Positions 8,485 to 17,271 of a stretch of DNA of 64,000 nt are shown here, one piece after another (the stretch's first letter is position 1; each line of letters starts with the position of its first letter). The translations under genes and the position numbers were made by a program. The stretch is from positions 55,165 to 119,164 of the forward strand of contig JBFFRY010000004.1 of NCBI GenBank assembly GCA_041572755.1, given 5' to 3'. The DNA is from JBFELU01 sp041572755 (GTDB taxonomy: Bacteria > Actinomycetota > Acidimicrobiia > Spongiisociales > UBA11373). Below the pieces are notes generated by a model, which saw nothing but the letters and a program-made list of their open reading frames with translations, searched no databases and was not told the origin of the DNA.

Positions 8485-8703
8485 CTACTGCTTTCAATAG
8501 CAAGCAATCGGGTCTTGTGGGCGCCGCCGAGTTGCGACGTGCACGGGCCGGGTCAAGGCCCCGCCACGTGATGCCTCCCGAGCCCGTGATCCTCGTCGGT
8601 CTCGGGGACGAGGCCTCCGCCGTCGACGCCGGATGGGCAGTCTGGCGGGCCTCCCTCGGAGTCCGCGTCCCGGCCGCCTGAGCGAGCCGGCGCCCCCAAC
8701 CGA

Positions 8704-8734
8704 CACTGCGGCCGCCGCCACGGCGGCCGCAGTG
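8704..8734. repeat. Perfect 14-bp inverted repeat, 3-nt loop
   Basis: CACTGCGGCCGCCG, loop CCA, then the exact reverse complement. It ends 7 bp before the -10 box of the next gene, so it covers the -35 region. No T-run follows. It could be a terminator-like hairpin or a regulator site. Confidence 0.6.
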
Positions 8735-8741
8735 GCGCGCA

Positions 8742-8747
8742 TAGACT
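8742..8747 (+). promoter_or_regulatory. -10 box TAGACT, leaderless start
   Basis: TAGACT, 7 nt before the GTG at 8755; no Shine-Dalgarno site. Confidence 0.6.
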
Positions 8748-8754
8748 CCCCGGC

Positions 8755-9720
8755 GTGCTGAACCCCGACATGCTCGACGTGGCCCGGCGTGCCGCCCGGA
8801 CCGCCGCCGACATATGCCAGCGGGCTCTGCAACGCCCGGCGGCCGAAGCGATGTCGAAAGGCACCCTGGGTCCGGTCACCCTCGCCGACTACGGCTCTCA
8901 GGCGGTGATCCTCCGTGAGGTCGCCGCCGCCTTCCCCACCCACCGAATCGTGGCCGAGGAGGGTTCGGAGCACCTCGCCGCCCACGCCGATCCGGCCGGC
9001 GCCGAACTCCTGGTCGACATCGTTGCCGCCGCACTCGGCTCTCCCACCCATTTCGACGAGGTGTGCGCGTGGATCGACCACTCGGGTGGGGATGGCAACG
9101 TCACCTGGGCGGTGGACCCCATCGACGGCACCAAGGGCTTCTTGAGGGGCGATCAGTATGCAGTGGCTATCGGCATCCTCATCGACGACGTGCCGGTGGC
9201 GGGTGTCCTGGCCTGTCCCCGCTTCACCGTCGACGTTCACACCGGGGTGCTGCTGGTGGCCGATCCCGAGGGTGGCACGACCGTCGAGCCGCTCCAGGGT
9301 GGCTCTCCGGTCGGCGTTTCGGTGAGTGAGCTCGGCGATCCCACCGAGACCAGGGTCCTGGGGAGTGTGGAAGCCGCCCATGGGGACCCTGCTCTGGTCC
9401 GGGAGGTCATCACCCGCGGCGGTTTGGCCGGGGGAATGGTCCGGCTCGACAGCCAGGTCAAGTACGGCGCCGTCGCCGCCGGAGCCGCCGAGGTCTACCT
9501 TCGCCCCCGGTCGCGTCCCGACTATCGGGAGAGCATTTGGGATCACGCTGCCGGGGTGGCGGTGGTCGAGCATGCCGGGGGTCGGGTGACCGATCTCGAC
9601 GGGCTGCCGCTCGACTTCTCTCGAGGCCCGCGGTTGGAGGCGAATCGGGGTGTGGTGGCGACCAACGGCCGGGTTCACGATCACGTGCTGGACGTGATAA
9701 GCCGACTCCCGGCCGGCTGA
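8755..9720 (+). CDS. 3'(2'),5'-bisphosphate nucleotidase / IMPase-family phosphatase
   Basis: A 321-residue member of the lithium-sensitive Mg-dependent phosphatase superfamily. The metal-binding motifs are in order: VTLADYGSQAVI (about 41-52), AEEGSE (about 67-72), WAVDPIDGTKGFLRG (about 118-132) and, late in the protein, IWDHAAGVAVVEHAGG. The insertion before the DPIDGT motif and the TKGF wording resemble HAL2/CysQ enzymes that hydrolyse PAP to AMP, rather than inositol monophosphatase. A specific substrate is inference. The leaderless GTG start fits the promoter. Confidence 0.85.
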   Translation: MLNPDMLDVARRAARTAADICQRALQRPAAEAMSKGTLGPVTLADYGSQAVILREVAAAFPTHRIVAEEGSEHLAAHADPAGAELLVDIVAAALGSPTHFDEVCAWIDHSGGDGNVTWAVDPIDGTKGFLRGDQYAVAIGILIDDVPVAGVLACPRFTVDVHTGVLLVADPEGGTTVEPLQGGSPVGVSVSELGDPTETRVLGSVEAAHGDPALVREVITRGGLAGGMVRLDSQVKYGAVAAGAAEVYLRPRSRPDYRESIWDHAAGVAVVEHAGGRVTDLDGLPLDFSRGPRLEANRGVVATNGRVHDHVLDVISRLPAG

Positions 9721-9733
9721 AACCCGACGCGCC

Positions 9734-9739
9734 TACGCT
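9734..9739 (+). promoter_or_regulatory. -10 box TACGCT, leaderless start
   Basis: TACGCT, 7 nt before the ATG at 9747; no Shine-Dalgarno site. Confidence 0.6.
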
Positions 9740-9746
9740 GCTTCCC

Positions 9747-11150
9747 ATGGACGATCCGGTCGGCGCAGCTCGCCGCCACTGCCGGGAGGAGGGTCCGGCA
9801 ATCCTGCGTGAGTTCGCCGCGCTGTTGGCGCTCCCCAACGTGGCCGGCGACCCGGGTCTCGATCGAAATGCCGTCTGGATCAGGGATGCGCTTCGGCGGC
9901 GGGGAGCGCGGGCCGCCGTCACCCAGATTCCCGGTGCGGCGCCGCTGGTCTTCGGTCGGATCGACGGCGCAACGGCCGGCAAGACGATCGGGGTCTACGC
10001 CCACTTCGATGGGCAACCGGTGGACGTCCATCGATGGACCAACCCGCCATTCGATCCCACGCTGCGTTCCGGGAGGATCGAGGACGGAGCCGAGGTCATC
10101 GCTCCGCCGTGGGGGCAGATCGATCCGGAGTGGCGCCTCTACGCTCGCTCGTCGGCTGACGACCGGGCTCCGATCATGGCTCTGCTGGCGGCGCTGGACG
10201 CCCGACGGAGTCCTCGGAACACGATCGTGTTCCTGTTCGAGGGCGAGGAGGAGTCGGGTTCGCCCCATCTCCCCGAGTACCTGGCGCTGCTGGAAGACCG
10301 CTTGCGAGCCGATGTGTGGCTCATCTGTGACGGGCCGGTTCACCAAACCGGGCGACCCCAAGTGGTGTTCGGCGTGCGCGGCATCGCCGACGTCGAGGTC
10401 GAGGTCTACGGTCCACCGGCCGACCTCCACAGCGGGCACTACGGCAACTGGGCTCCGAACCCGGTGGCCCTGCTCGGCGAGCTCCTCGGAACGATGCGCG
10501 ACGAAGACGGTCGGCCCACCGTCCCCGGCCTGGAGGGCCGGGATCCCGATGAGGCGACGCGGCACGCGGCGGCGGCCGTTCCCGGTCCGGGCGACCTGGG
10601 ATACCCGGAGCCCGAGGGCGCTCCGCTCGCCGAGCGACACTTGTGGCCCCTCCTCAATCTGCGGGGCATCCGGGCCGGTGACGTGGGCGAAGCGAGCCGG
10701 AACGTCGTGCCCGCTTCAGCGGTGGCTTCGATCGACCTGCGTCTCGTCGCCGGCCAGGATCCTCGAGAGGCCATCGAGGCGGTCCGCCGTCACGTCGCCG
10801 ACCGGGGCTTCACCCTCGTCGACGGCGAACCGGATGGCGAGACGCGAAGGGAGCACCGCCGTCTCGCCCGCGTCGAAGGTGTTGCCGGCTACCCCGGGGT
10901 CCGCACCGATCCCGGACTCCCCGAGGCGCAGTGGGTGTGTGAGGTCGTGGCGACGGCGAGCGACGAGCCTCCGCTGGTGGTGCCGTCGTTCGGCGGCTCG
11001 GTGCCCCTTCATCACATCGGCGCCTTGGGGGCGCCCCTGGCGATCGTGCCGATCGCCAACCACGACAACAACCAGCACGGTCCCGACGAGAACCTGCGGA
11101 TCGGGAACCTCTGGTACGGGGTCGATCTGATGGCGGCGCTGCTGGGCTGA
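9747..11150 (+). CDS. M20-family dipeptidase
   Basis: A 467-residue zinc peptidase of the M20 clan, carnosinase / CNDP-like group. The motifs are YAHFDGQPVD (metal His), RSSADDRAPIMALLAALD (bridging Asp), EGEEESGSPHLPEYL (catalytic base and metal Glu) and a C-terminal SFGGSVPLHHIGALGAPLAIVPI with the last His ligand. A lid domain (about residues 215-340, with GPPADLHSGHYGN) separates the halves. It should cut dipeptides or similar amides in the cytosol. The start is set by the leaderless promoter. Confidence 0.9.
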   Translation: MDDPVGAARRHCREEGPAILREFAALLALPNVAGDPGLDRNAVWIRDALRRRGARAAVTQIPGAAPLVFGRIDGATAGKTIGVYAHFDGQPVDVHRWTNPPFDPTLRSGRIEDGAEVIAPPWGQIDPEWRLYARSSADDRAPIMALLAALDARRSPRNTIVFLFEGEEESGSPHLPEYLALLEDRLRADVWLICDGPVHQTGRPQVVFGVRGIADVEVEVYGPPADLHSGHYGNWAPNPVALLGELLGTMRDEDGRPTVPGLEGRDPDEATRHAAAAVPGPGDLGYPEPEGAPLAERHLWPLLNLRGIRAGDVGEASRNVVPASAVASIDLRLVAGQDPREAIEAVRRHVADRGFTLVDGEPDGETRREHRRLARVEGVAGYPGVRTDPGLPEAQWVCEVVATASDEPPLVVPSFGGSVPLHHIGALGAPLAIVPIANHDNNQHGPDENLRIGNLWYGVDLMAALLG

Positions 11151-11172
11151 GCCGCCCGTCGGCCCCTCAGCG

Positions 11173-11178
11173 TACGCT
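11173..11178 (+). promoter_or_regulatory. -10 box TACGCT of aidB (with leader)
   Basis: Here the same motif lies 22 nt before the ATG at 11201, and a Shine-Dalgarno GGGAGG is present in the short leader. This contrasts with the leaderless genes. Confidence 0.5.
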
Positions 11179-11200
11179 GGGTCATCGGTCGGGAGGCCTC

Positions 11201-12799
11201 ATGACTCACGAGGTGTTCAACCAGCCGCCCCCACTCGAGGGGCACAACACTTTCACCCTCGACCTCGCCCTGGTCGAGGCCCTGACGCGAGAAGGCGCCG
11301 GGTCGGCCCGATCCGAGCTCGAGGAGCTGGGGTCGCTGGCGGGTACCCCGGAGGCCATCGAGTGGGGGAGACTCTCCAACGAGAACCCACCGATCCTCCA
11401 GTCCCACGATCGCTTCGGGCACCGTATCGACCGGGTCGAGTACCACCCCGCCTATCACCGGCTCATGGCCACTGCCGTCGGCCACGGCCTCCACGCCACG
11501 CCGTGGCACGAGGTTCGTCCCGGTGGCCACGTGGCTCGGGCCGCCAAGATGATCGCCTGGAGCCCGGTGGATGCCGGCCACACCTGCCCGATCTCGATGA
11601 CCTACTCGGTGGTGGCGGCGCTGCGCCACTCGGCGGGTCTCGCCACCGAGTGGGAGCCCCGGTTGGCCTCGCGAACCTACGACCCCGCCTACGCCCCCGC
11701 CGATCAGAAGAAGGGTCTCACCGCCGGGATGGCCATGACCGAGAAGCAGGGGGGATCCGACGTGAGGGCCAACACGACGATCGCCGAACCGACCGGGGAC
11801 GGGTCGTTCCGTTTGACCGGACACAAGTGGTTCGTGTCGGCTCCGATGTCGGACCTGTTCCTGACGCTGGCGGTGGCCCCCGGTGGGCTCAGCTGCTTCC
11901 TGCTGCCCCGCTGGTTGCCCGACGAGACGCGCAACGACTTCGCCATTCAGCGCCTCAAGGACAAGATGGGCGATCGATCCAACGCCTCAGGCGAAGTGGA
12001 GTTCGAGGGCGCCATCGCCTGGCCTGTGGGCGAAGAGGGGCGGGGGGTGCGCACGATCCTCGAGATGGTCAACCGGACCCGACTCGACTGTGCGTTGGGG
12101 GCGGCCGCCGGAATGCGTCACGGCCTCATCCAGGCGATGTACCACTGCCGGCACCGCGAGGCGTTCGGCAAGCTGCTCACCGAGCAGCCGGTGATGGCCC
12201 GGGTATTGGCCGATCTGGCGCTCGAGTCGGAAGCGGCGACGGTGGCGGCGATGCGGCTGGCCGGTGCCTACGACCGAAACGAGCCGTTCGCTCGCATCGC
12301 CACGCCTGTGATCAAGTACTGGTTGTGCAAACGCAACCCGGGGCACGCTGCGGAAGCCCTGGAGTGTCTCGGTGGTGCCGGCTACGTGGAGGAATCACCC
12401 CTGCCGAGGATCTTCCGTCAGAGTCCGCTCAACGGCGTGTGGGAGGGTTCGGGCAACGTGATCTGCCTCGATGTGCTCCGGGCGATGGAGCGCAGCCCCG
12501 ATTCGGTCGAGGCGTTCCGGGAGCCCCTGGCGGCGGCCGCCGGCCCATACGGAGCGTACGACGAGGCACTTCGCGCCCTCGACGAGGACCTCGCCGCCGG
12601 GGTCGACACTGCCGACGCCCGCCGGGTGGTCGAGCGGATGGCCCTCCTCCTGCAAGCGGCGCTCCTCATCACCCATGCTCCCGGGTTCGTCGCCGGAGCG
12701 TTCGTGGCGGCTCGCATCGCCGATCCCGGAGTGGCCTACGGGGCACTCCCCGACGGGATCGACCTCGACGCCGTCTTGGAGCGAGCGCTTCCCGTCTAG
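11201..12799 (+). CDS. aidB: AidB-like acyl-CoA dehydrogenase
   Basis: A 532-residue acyl-CoA-dehydrogenase-fold flavoprotein. The N-terminus THEVFNQPPPLEGHNTFTLD and the segments NENPPIL, EYHPAYHRLM and CPISMTYSVVAALRH match E. coli AidB (541 residues), which binds FAD and DNA and is induced in the alkylation response. The core motifs are AMTEKQGGSDVRANTT, TGHKWFVSAPM, and CLGGAGYVEESPLPRIFRQSPLNGVWEGSGNVICLDVLRA. Whether it acts in DNA protection or as an ordinary dehydrogenase cannot be seen. The start has GGGAGG upstream. The stop overlaps hflX. Confidence 0.92.
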   Translation: MTHEVFNQPPPLEGHNTFTLDLALVEALTREGAGSARSELEELGSLAGTPEAIEWGRLSNENPPILQSHDRFGHRIDRVEYHPAYHRLMATAVGHGLHATPWHEVRPGGHVARAAKMIAWSPVDAGHTCPISMTYSVVAALRHSAGLATEWEPRLASRTYDPAYAPADQKKGLTAGMAMTEKQGGSDVRANTTIAEPTGDGSFRLTGHKWFVSAPMSDLFLTLAVAPGGLSCFLLPRWLPDETRNDFAIQRLKDKMGDRSNASGEVEFEGAIAWPVGEEGRGVRTILEMVNRTRLDCALGAAAGMRHGLIQAMYHCRHREAFGKLLTEQPVMARVLADLALESEAATVAAMRLAGAYDRNEPFARIATPVIKYWLCKRNPGHAAEALECLGGAGYVEESPLPRIFRQSPLNGVWEGSGNVICLDVLRAMERSPDSVEAFREPLAAAAGPYGAYDEALRALDEDLAAGVDTADARRVVERMALLLQAALLITHAPGFVAGAFVAARIADPGVAYGALPDGIDLDAVLERALPV

Positions 12800-14100
12800 A
12801 TCCGAAAGGGCTCGTAGCGGTGGACCGCTTCCACCGGGATGCGGGTCTTGAGCCGGACGCCGCCCTCCTCGTGCACCTCGGCGAGGACTTCTCCGTCGTT
12901 GTGGGCCGCGGCAACGAGCTCACCCCGGTCGTAGGGAATGAGCAGCTCCAGGTCGACGAGATCGGGGCTGAGGCGATCATCGAGGACGGCCGCCAGCGAA
13001 GCCAGACCTTCACCGGTTGCGGCCGAGATCGTGACTGCATCGGGGTAGAGGGCGGCCAGCCGGCGGAGCGTCGTCTCGGGGGCTATGTCGGCCTTGTTGA
13101 GCACCATCACCTCGGGGAGTTCGGCGGCCCCGATCTCTGCCAGGGTCTCGCGAACGGCGGTGATCTGATCTTCGGCGGCCGATGCCGCGGTGTCGACCAC
13201 GTGCATGAGCAGGTCGGTCTCCACGGCCTCCTCCAGGGTCGACCGGAAGGCCTCGACGAGCTGGTGCGGGAGATCGCGTACGAATCCGACCGTGTCTGAG
13301 AGAAGGATCGTTCGGCCCGAGGGCAGTTCGAACCGGCGGGTCGTGGCGTCGAGTGTCGAGAAGAGCTGGTCCTCGACCAGCACGTCGGCGCCGGTCAACC
13401 GATTGAGGAGGCTCGACTTCCCGGCGTTGGTGTACCCGACCAGGGCGATGCTGGGCATGCCCGACCGGCGTCTTGCCTTGCGGCGGGTCTCCCGGGAGGT
13501 GCTCATGCCCACGATCTGGCGCTCCAGCGTGGCGATGCGGCCGAGGACCCGTCGGCGGTCGGTCTCGAGTTGGGTCTCGCCCGGCCCCCGCGTGCCGATG
13601 CCGCCGCCGAGGCGGCTCAGCTCGGTGCCGCGGCCTCGCAGCCGGGGGAGCCGGTAGCGGAGCAAAGCCAGCTCCACTTGCGCCATGCCCTCCCGGCTGT
13701 GGGCGTGGAGCGCAAAGATGTCGAGGATCAGCGCGATGCGATCGACGACGTCGCACCCGAAGGTCTTTTGCAGGTTGCGCTGCTGAACCGGGGTCAACTC
13801 GCCGTCGACCACCACGAGGTCGATGTCGAGGTGGCGCCCCTCGGCGGCCAGCTCGTCGGCCTTTCCCTTCCCGATGAAGGTGGCCGGATCGGGTCGGGCA
13901 CGCTGCTGCACGAACCGCCCCACGGTGTCGGAGCCGGCGGTGTCGGTGAGCCGTTCCAGCTCGTCGAGGGCGCGTTCTGCTTCGGTCACCGTCCGCGAGC
14001 CGTGGGCCAGAGAGACGAGCATCGCTCGCTGTCTGCGGATCTCGAGATCGGTGACGGTGGCGGTGAGCCGGCGCCGGCCGCGCCCCTGCGTGTCGGTCAC
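12796..14100 (-). CDS. hflX: GTPase HflX (ribosome-associated)
   Basis: A 434-residue HflX/Obg-class GTPase that binds the large ribosomal subunit and splits stalled ribosomes. The N-terminal HflX domain has RARPDPATFIGKGKADEL and VVVDGELTPVQQRNLQ. The glycine-rich GGGIGTRGPGETQLETDRR linker precedes the G domain with G1 GYTNAGKSSLLN, G3 DTVGFVRDLP and G4 NKAD. The frame is open through the tRNA upstream, so a start below 14177 is required; GTG at 14100 (VTDTQGRGRR) gives normal length, and GTG at 14118 is the alternative. It may share transcription with the tRNA. Confidence 0.9.
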   Translation of the reverse strand: MTDTQGRGRRRLTATVTDLEIRRQRAMLVSLAHGSRTVTEAERALDELERLTDTAGSDTVGRFVQQRARPDPATFIGKGKADELAAEGRHLDIDLVVVDGELTPVQQRNLQKTFGCDVVDRIALILDIFALHAHSREGMAQVELALLRYRLPRLRGRGTELSRLGGGIGTRGPGETQLETDRRRVLGRIATLERQIVGMSTSRETRRKARRRSGMPSIALVGYTNAGKSSLLNRLTGADVLVEDQLFSTLDATTRRFELPSGRTILLSDTVGFVRDLPHQLVEAFRSTLEEAVETDLLMHVVDTAASAAEDQITAVRETLAEIGAAELPEVMVLNKADIAPETTLRRLAALYPDAVTISAATGEGLASLAAVLDDRLSPDLVDLELLIPYDRGELVAAAHNDGEVLAEVHEEGGVRLKTRIPVEAVHRYEPFRI

Positions 14101-14176
14101 CCGGGCATCCAACCACACGCGGGGGCGTGTGGCGACACGTCGAGACAGACCCGTCTCGTCGAGTCGGGTTGCCAAG

Positions 14177-14271
14177 TGGCGGAGGCGGACGGGAATCGAA
14201 CCCGCCGGGGGCCTCTCGACCCCCCACCGGTTTTGAAGACCGGGGAGCCCACCAGGCGCTCGGACGCCTCC
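14177..14271 (-). tRNA. selC: tRNA-Sec (anticodon TCA)
   Basis: A 95-nt tRNA including an encoded 3' CCA. The acceptor 5' strand GGAGGCG pairs with CGCCTCC before discriminator G and CCA. The anticodon stem-loop is CCGGT-CTTCAAA-ACCGG with anticodon TCA, which reads UGA. A long GC-rich variable arm follows, then the T-arm with GGTTCGATTCCC. Length, long variable arm, TCA and the G discriminator match bacterial selC (E. coli selC is also 95 nt). The eighth acceptor pair looks mismatched in my hand fold. It lies 77 nt upstream of hflX on the same strand. Confidence 0.9.
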
Positions 14272-14346
14272 GCCGCCGAGGGTAGCGGGACTCCTTTGAT
14301 AGCCCGACGGAGAGGGCCCGGCCTTCGAGGACGATGGGTGCTCCGC

Positions 14347-14352
14347 TAGCGT
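14347..14352 (+). promoter_or_regulatory. -10 box TAGCGT, leaderless start
   Basis: TAGCGT, 8 nt before the GTG at 14361; no Shine-Dalgarno site. Confidence 0.5.
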
Positions 14353-14360
14353 CCCCGGTC

Positions 14361-15734
14361 GTGGCCACACTGCGCTTCCTGGGAGGCACCGACACCGTCA
14401 CCGGCTCGAAGTTCCTCATCGAGGACGACCGGGGCTCGGTGCTCGTCGACTGCGGCATGTTCCAGGGGCCTCGCCGGATCCGCGACCTGAACTGGGACGA
14501 TCCCTTCCTTCGGGAGGGACTGCCCGACGAGGTGCTCATCACCCACGCTCACATCGATCACACCGGATACCTGCCCCGGTTGGTCGGGACCCACGGCTTC
14601 GAAGGGCCGGTGCGGTGCACGTCGGCGACCGCCGACCTGCTGAGCATCATGCTCCCCGATTCGGCCCGGCTGCAGGAGGAGAACGCCGCCTATGCCAACA
14701 AACGCGGGTACAGCCGCCACAAGCCGGCGCTCCCCCTCTACACGGAGGCGGATGCGCGGCGGGCCCTCGACCTGATCCGCCCGGCCGGCTATCACGAGTG
14801 GATCGAGGTTCCCTGCGGCCGCGCCCGGTTCTCGTTCGCCGGTCACATTCTCGGTTCGGCTCACATCGCCGTCGAGCACGCCGGACGGAGGATCGTCTTC
14901 AGCGGCGACGTCGGCCGGTGGGACATCCCGGTTCTCAAGGATCCGGAACCCCCGGCACCGGCACAGCTGCTCGTCCTGGAGTCGACCTACGGGGGACGTT
15001 CCCACGCCGAGGGCGTCGACCCGGATGCCATGATCGAGGAGGTCGTCAATCGGGTCGCCGAACGCGAGGGGGTCATGATCATCCCGGCCTTCTCCATCGG
15101 GAGGACCCAGGAGATCCTCTATCGAATCCGCGCCCTCGAGGAGGCCGGACGCATACCCGTGCTCCCGGTGGCGCTCGACAGTCCGATGGCGATCGACGCC
15201 ACCGAGCAGTACGCCCGCCATCACGAGGAGCACGACTTCGAGGCCTCCCAACTCGAGGCCGAAGGCACGAATCCGTTGCGGCCCCGGCAATTGCGTTTCT
15301 CCCACACCGTCGAGGACTCGAAAGCGCTCAACGGCCTCCGGGGGCCGGCCGTCATCATCTCGGCGTCGGGGATGGCCACCGGGGGGCGGGTACCTCACCA
15401 CCTGAAGCGTCGGCTTCCCCACCCCGAGAACCTGGTGGCGTTCGTGGGCTATCAGGCCGTCGACACCCTGGGTCGGATCCTGGTCGACGGGGCCGAGAGG
15501 GTCCGGATCCACGGCGAGGAGGTGGAAGTGCGGGCGGAGGTCACCCGGCTCGAGGCGCTCTCGGCCCATGCGGACCAGGATGAGCTCCTGCGATGGGTCG
15601 GTGAGGCGGTTCCGGAGCGCATCGCACTCGTGCACGGCGAAGACGAGGCTCGACGCGAGCTCGCTGCGGCCCTTCGGTCCTCGTACGACGTGGAGGTCTC
15701 GCTGCCGGTCCGAGGAGATCGGATCGGTCTCTGA
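14361..15734 (+). CDS. Beta-CASP metallo-beta-lactamase hydrolase (RNA-type)
   Basis: A 457-residue protein with the MBL core and a beta-CASP insertion, the architecture of CPSF73-like and archaeal-type RNA-processing nucleases. The motifs are ITHAHIDHTGYLPRL (motif 2, zinc ligands), GSAHIAVEHAGRRIVFSGDVGRWD (motifs 3 and 4), then the beta-CASP PAFSIGRTQEILYRI and SASGMATGGRVPHHLKR. The C-terminal part has the RNA-specificity region, with LSAHADQDELLRWV and ALVHGEDEARREL. An RNA substrate is likely but inferred. The leaderless start gives normal length. Confidence 0.88.
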   Translation: MATLRFLGGTDTVTGSKFLIEDDRGSVLVDCGMFQGPRRIRDLNWDDPFLREGLPDEVLITHAHIDHTGYLPRLVGTHGFEGPVRCTSATADLLSIMLPDSARLQEENAAYANKRGYSRHKPALPLYTEADARRALDLIRPAGYHEWIEVPCGRARFSFAGHILGSAHIAVEHAGRRIVFSGDVGRWDIPVLKDPEPPAPAQLLVLESTYGGRSHAEGVDPDAMIEEVVNRVAEREGVMIIPAFSIGRTQEILYRIRALEEAGRIPVLPVALDSPMAIDATEQYARHHEEHDFEASQLEAEGTNPLRPRQLRFSHTVEDSKALNGLRGPAVIISASGMATGGRVPHHLKRRLPHPENLVAFVGYQAVDTLGRILVDGAERVRIHGEEVEVRAEVTRLEALSAHADQDELLRWVGEAVPERIALVHGEDEARRELAAALRSSYDVEVSLPVRGDRIGL

Positions 15735-16133
15735 TCACGGCACGCTCGTGGCGACGCGATCGCGTGAGGAGACCCTCTGCAACCGCCTCCCCCCGTTCTC
15801 CATCCCGGCGGTGTGCGGTCCTCTACCTGCTGCGGGGCATGGCGCCCGACTGCCCCATGAACCGAGTCCCGAGCTGTTCGCTCGGCGATGCCGAGAGCCG
15901 GAACCCGTACCGGCAGTCGAGGAGTGGAGCGCCCCCGGAGAGGCGAGGGTCTTCGTGGTCGATGTTGCACGTGCCATCGGGGCCGCTTCGGCGTAGCGGT
16001 TCCCGAGCCGGAAATCGCCGCTCTCATCGGCTAGCCTGCCCGCCTTGGTGCCCCGGGCCGGGTTTTTCATTGCCACTGCCTGGCGGTTACCCTTCGGCCG
16101 GACGAACACATGTTGTAAGGGAGACCTGACAAG
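15735..16133 (+). other. Intergenic region upstream of the oxidase operon
   Basis: About 400 bp without a credible gene. A TAGCCT box at 16032-16037 could be the ctaC -10 element and would give a leader of roughly 90 nt. AGGGAGA lies shortly before the GTG at 16134. No convincing riboswitch or strong hairpin is seen. Confidence 0.4.
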
Positions 16134-17255
16134 GTGCCTGACCCGTCGCAACCTCGGAGCCCTCGGCGTTCGATCGCGCTCGCCATCCTGGCCGCGCTCC
16201 TTGCCCTGGGTGCCGCCGCCTGCAGCACCGAACTCCCCCAGAACTCGCTCAACCCCGCCGGTCCCGAGGCCCGCAAGATCGACGACTTGTGGTGGCTGGT
16301 GTTCTGGATCGCGGTGGTCATCTTCGTGCTGGTGGAAGGTGCGCTCATCTATGCGGCGTTCCGATTCCGGCGGCGTCGGGGCTCAGACGAACGGGTTCGC
16401 CAGGTGCACGGCAACACCCGGCTGGAGGTCATGTGGACGATCATCCCCGTCGTCATCCTGGCGATCGTCGCGGTACCGACCCTCAGCACCATCTTCGACC
16501 TCCGCGGTGAACCTGGTCCCGAGGAGAATGCCCTCGAGATCATTGTCATCGGCCATCAGTGGTGGTGGGAGTTCGAATACCCCGAATACGGGATCGAGAC
16601 GGCCAACGAACTGCACATCCCCGAGGATCGGACGGTCTACCTCTCCCTCACCTCGGCCGATGTGATCCACTCCTTCTGGGTGCCCCAGTTGAACGGCAAG
16701 CGCGACGCGGTGCCGGGCAGGGTCAACCACCTCACGATCATCGCCGACGAGCCGGGCACCTATCTGGGCCAGTGCGCCGAGTTCTGCGGCCTTGCTCACG
16801 CCGACATGCGTCATCGGGTTCTCGCCCACACGGCAGAGGACTTCGACGCCTGGGTCGCCGAGCAGCAGGAGCCCGCCTTCGAGCCCCAGGACGGCCTGGC
16901 CGGCCAGGGCTGGCAGATCTTCGAGATCGTGTGCACCGCCTGTCACAACGTGCGGGGGACATCGGCGCAGGTCACCCGTACCATCACCGCAGAGGACGGC
17001 GGCGTCACCAGGGGGTTCGCCGTCAGCCTCGCTCCCGACCTCACCCACTTCGGTTCGAGGGCCACGTTCGGGGGTGCATCATTCGAGAACACAGCCGACC
17101 ATCTGAAGGCTTGGCTGGCCAACCCGGCCGACCTCAAACCGATGACCCCCGAGCTCAACGACCCGGCCGAGGGTCGCATTCTCGGGATGCCCAACTTCGG
17201 CCTCGAGGCCGACGAGATCGACGCCCTGATCGCTCTTCTCGAGACCTGGCAGTAG
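16134..17255 (+). CDS. ctaC: Cytochrome c oxidase subunit II with fused cytochrome c
   Basis: 373 residues. An N-terminal lipoprotein signal ends at LALGAAACS, so Cys30 may be lipidated. Two membrane helices follow (about 52-75 and 100-120), then the periplasmic CuA domain with QWWWEFEYP and CAEFCGLAHADM (Cys214, Cys218). A C-terminal cytochrome c domain carries CTACH (Cys267, Cys270, His271) and a late Met in GMPNFG. Electrons pass from the fused haem to CuA and then to subunit I. GTG is chosen from GGGAG upstream and the signal peptide. First gene of ctaC-D-E-IV-G. Confidence 0.95.
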   Translation: MPDPSQPRSPRRSIALAILAALLALGAAACSTELPQNSLNPAGPEARKIDDLWWLVFWIAVVIFVLVEGALIYAAFRFRRRRGSDERVRQVHGNTRLEVMWTIIPVVILAIVAVPTLSTIFDLRGEPGPEENALEIIVIGHQWWWEFEYPEYGIETANELHIPEDRTVYLSLTSADVIHSFWVPQLNGKRDAVPGRVNHLTIIADEPGTYLGQCAEFCGLAHADMRHRVLAHTAEDFDAWVAEQQEPAFEPQDGLAGQGWQIFEIVCTACHNVRGTSAQVTRTITAEDGGVTRGFAVSLAPDLTHFGSRATFGGASFENTADHLKAWLANPADLKPMTPELNDPAEGRILGMPNFGLEADEIDALIALLETWQ

Positions 17256-17271
17256 GAGGGATGACCGCCAC

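Larger units (their letters stand above)
8417..8754 (+). other. Regulatory intergenic region without a convincing gene
   Basis: 338 bp between the HxlR gene and the nucleotidase gene. It holds the HxlR-gene promoter, two 5-N5-5 palindromes, a 14-bp hairpin and the nucleotidase -10 box. A 67-codon ORF (8478-8681, plus strand) has no clear ribosome-binding site and no family I recognise. Confidence 0.5.

Noticed and set aside
8478..8681. 67-codon plus-strand ORF between the HxlR and nucleotidase genes
   Set aside because: Its ATG lies inside candidate operator 2 and no Shine-Dalgarno site precedes it. A TAGAGT box is 10 nt upstream, outside the leaderless spacing. I cannot support it.
16050..16066. 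GC-rich stretch followed by TTTTT, possible terminator before ctaC
   Set aside because: The self-complementary part is too short for a stable stem with a loop.
15735..16151. 138-codon minus-strand frame in the gap before ctaC
   Set aside because: It lacks a ribosome-binding site, hydrophobic core or family motif, and it overlaps the probable ctaC promoter and start.
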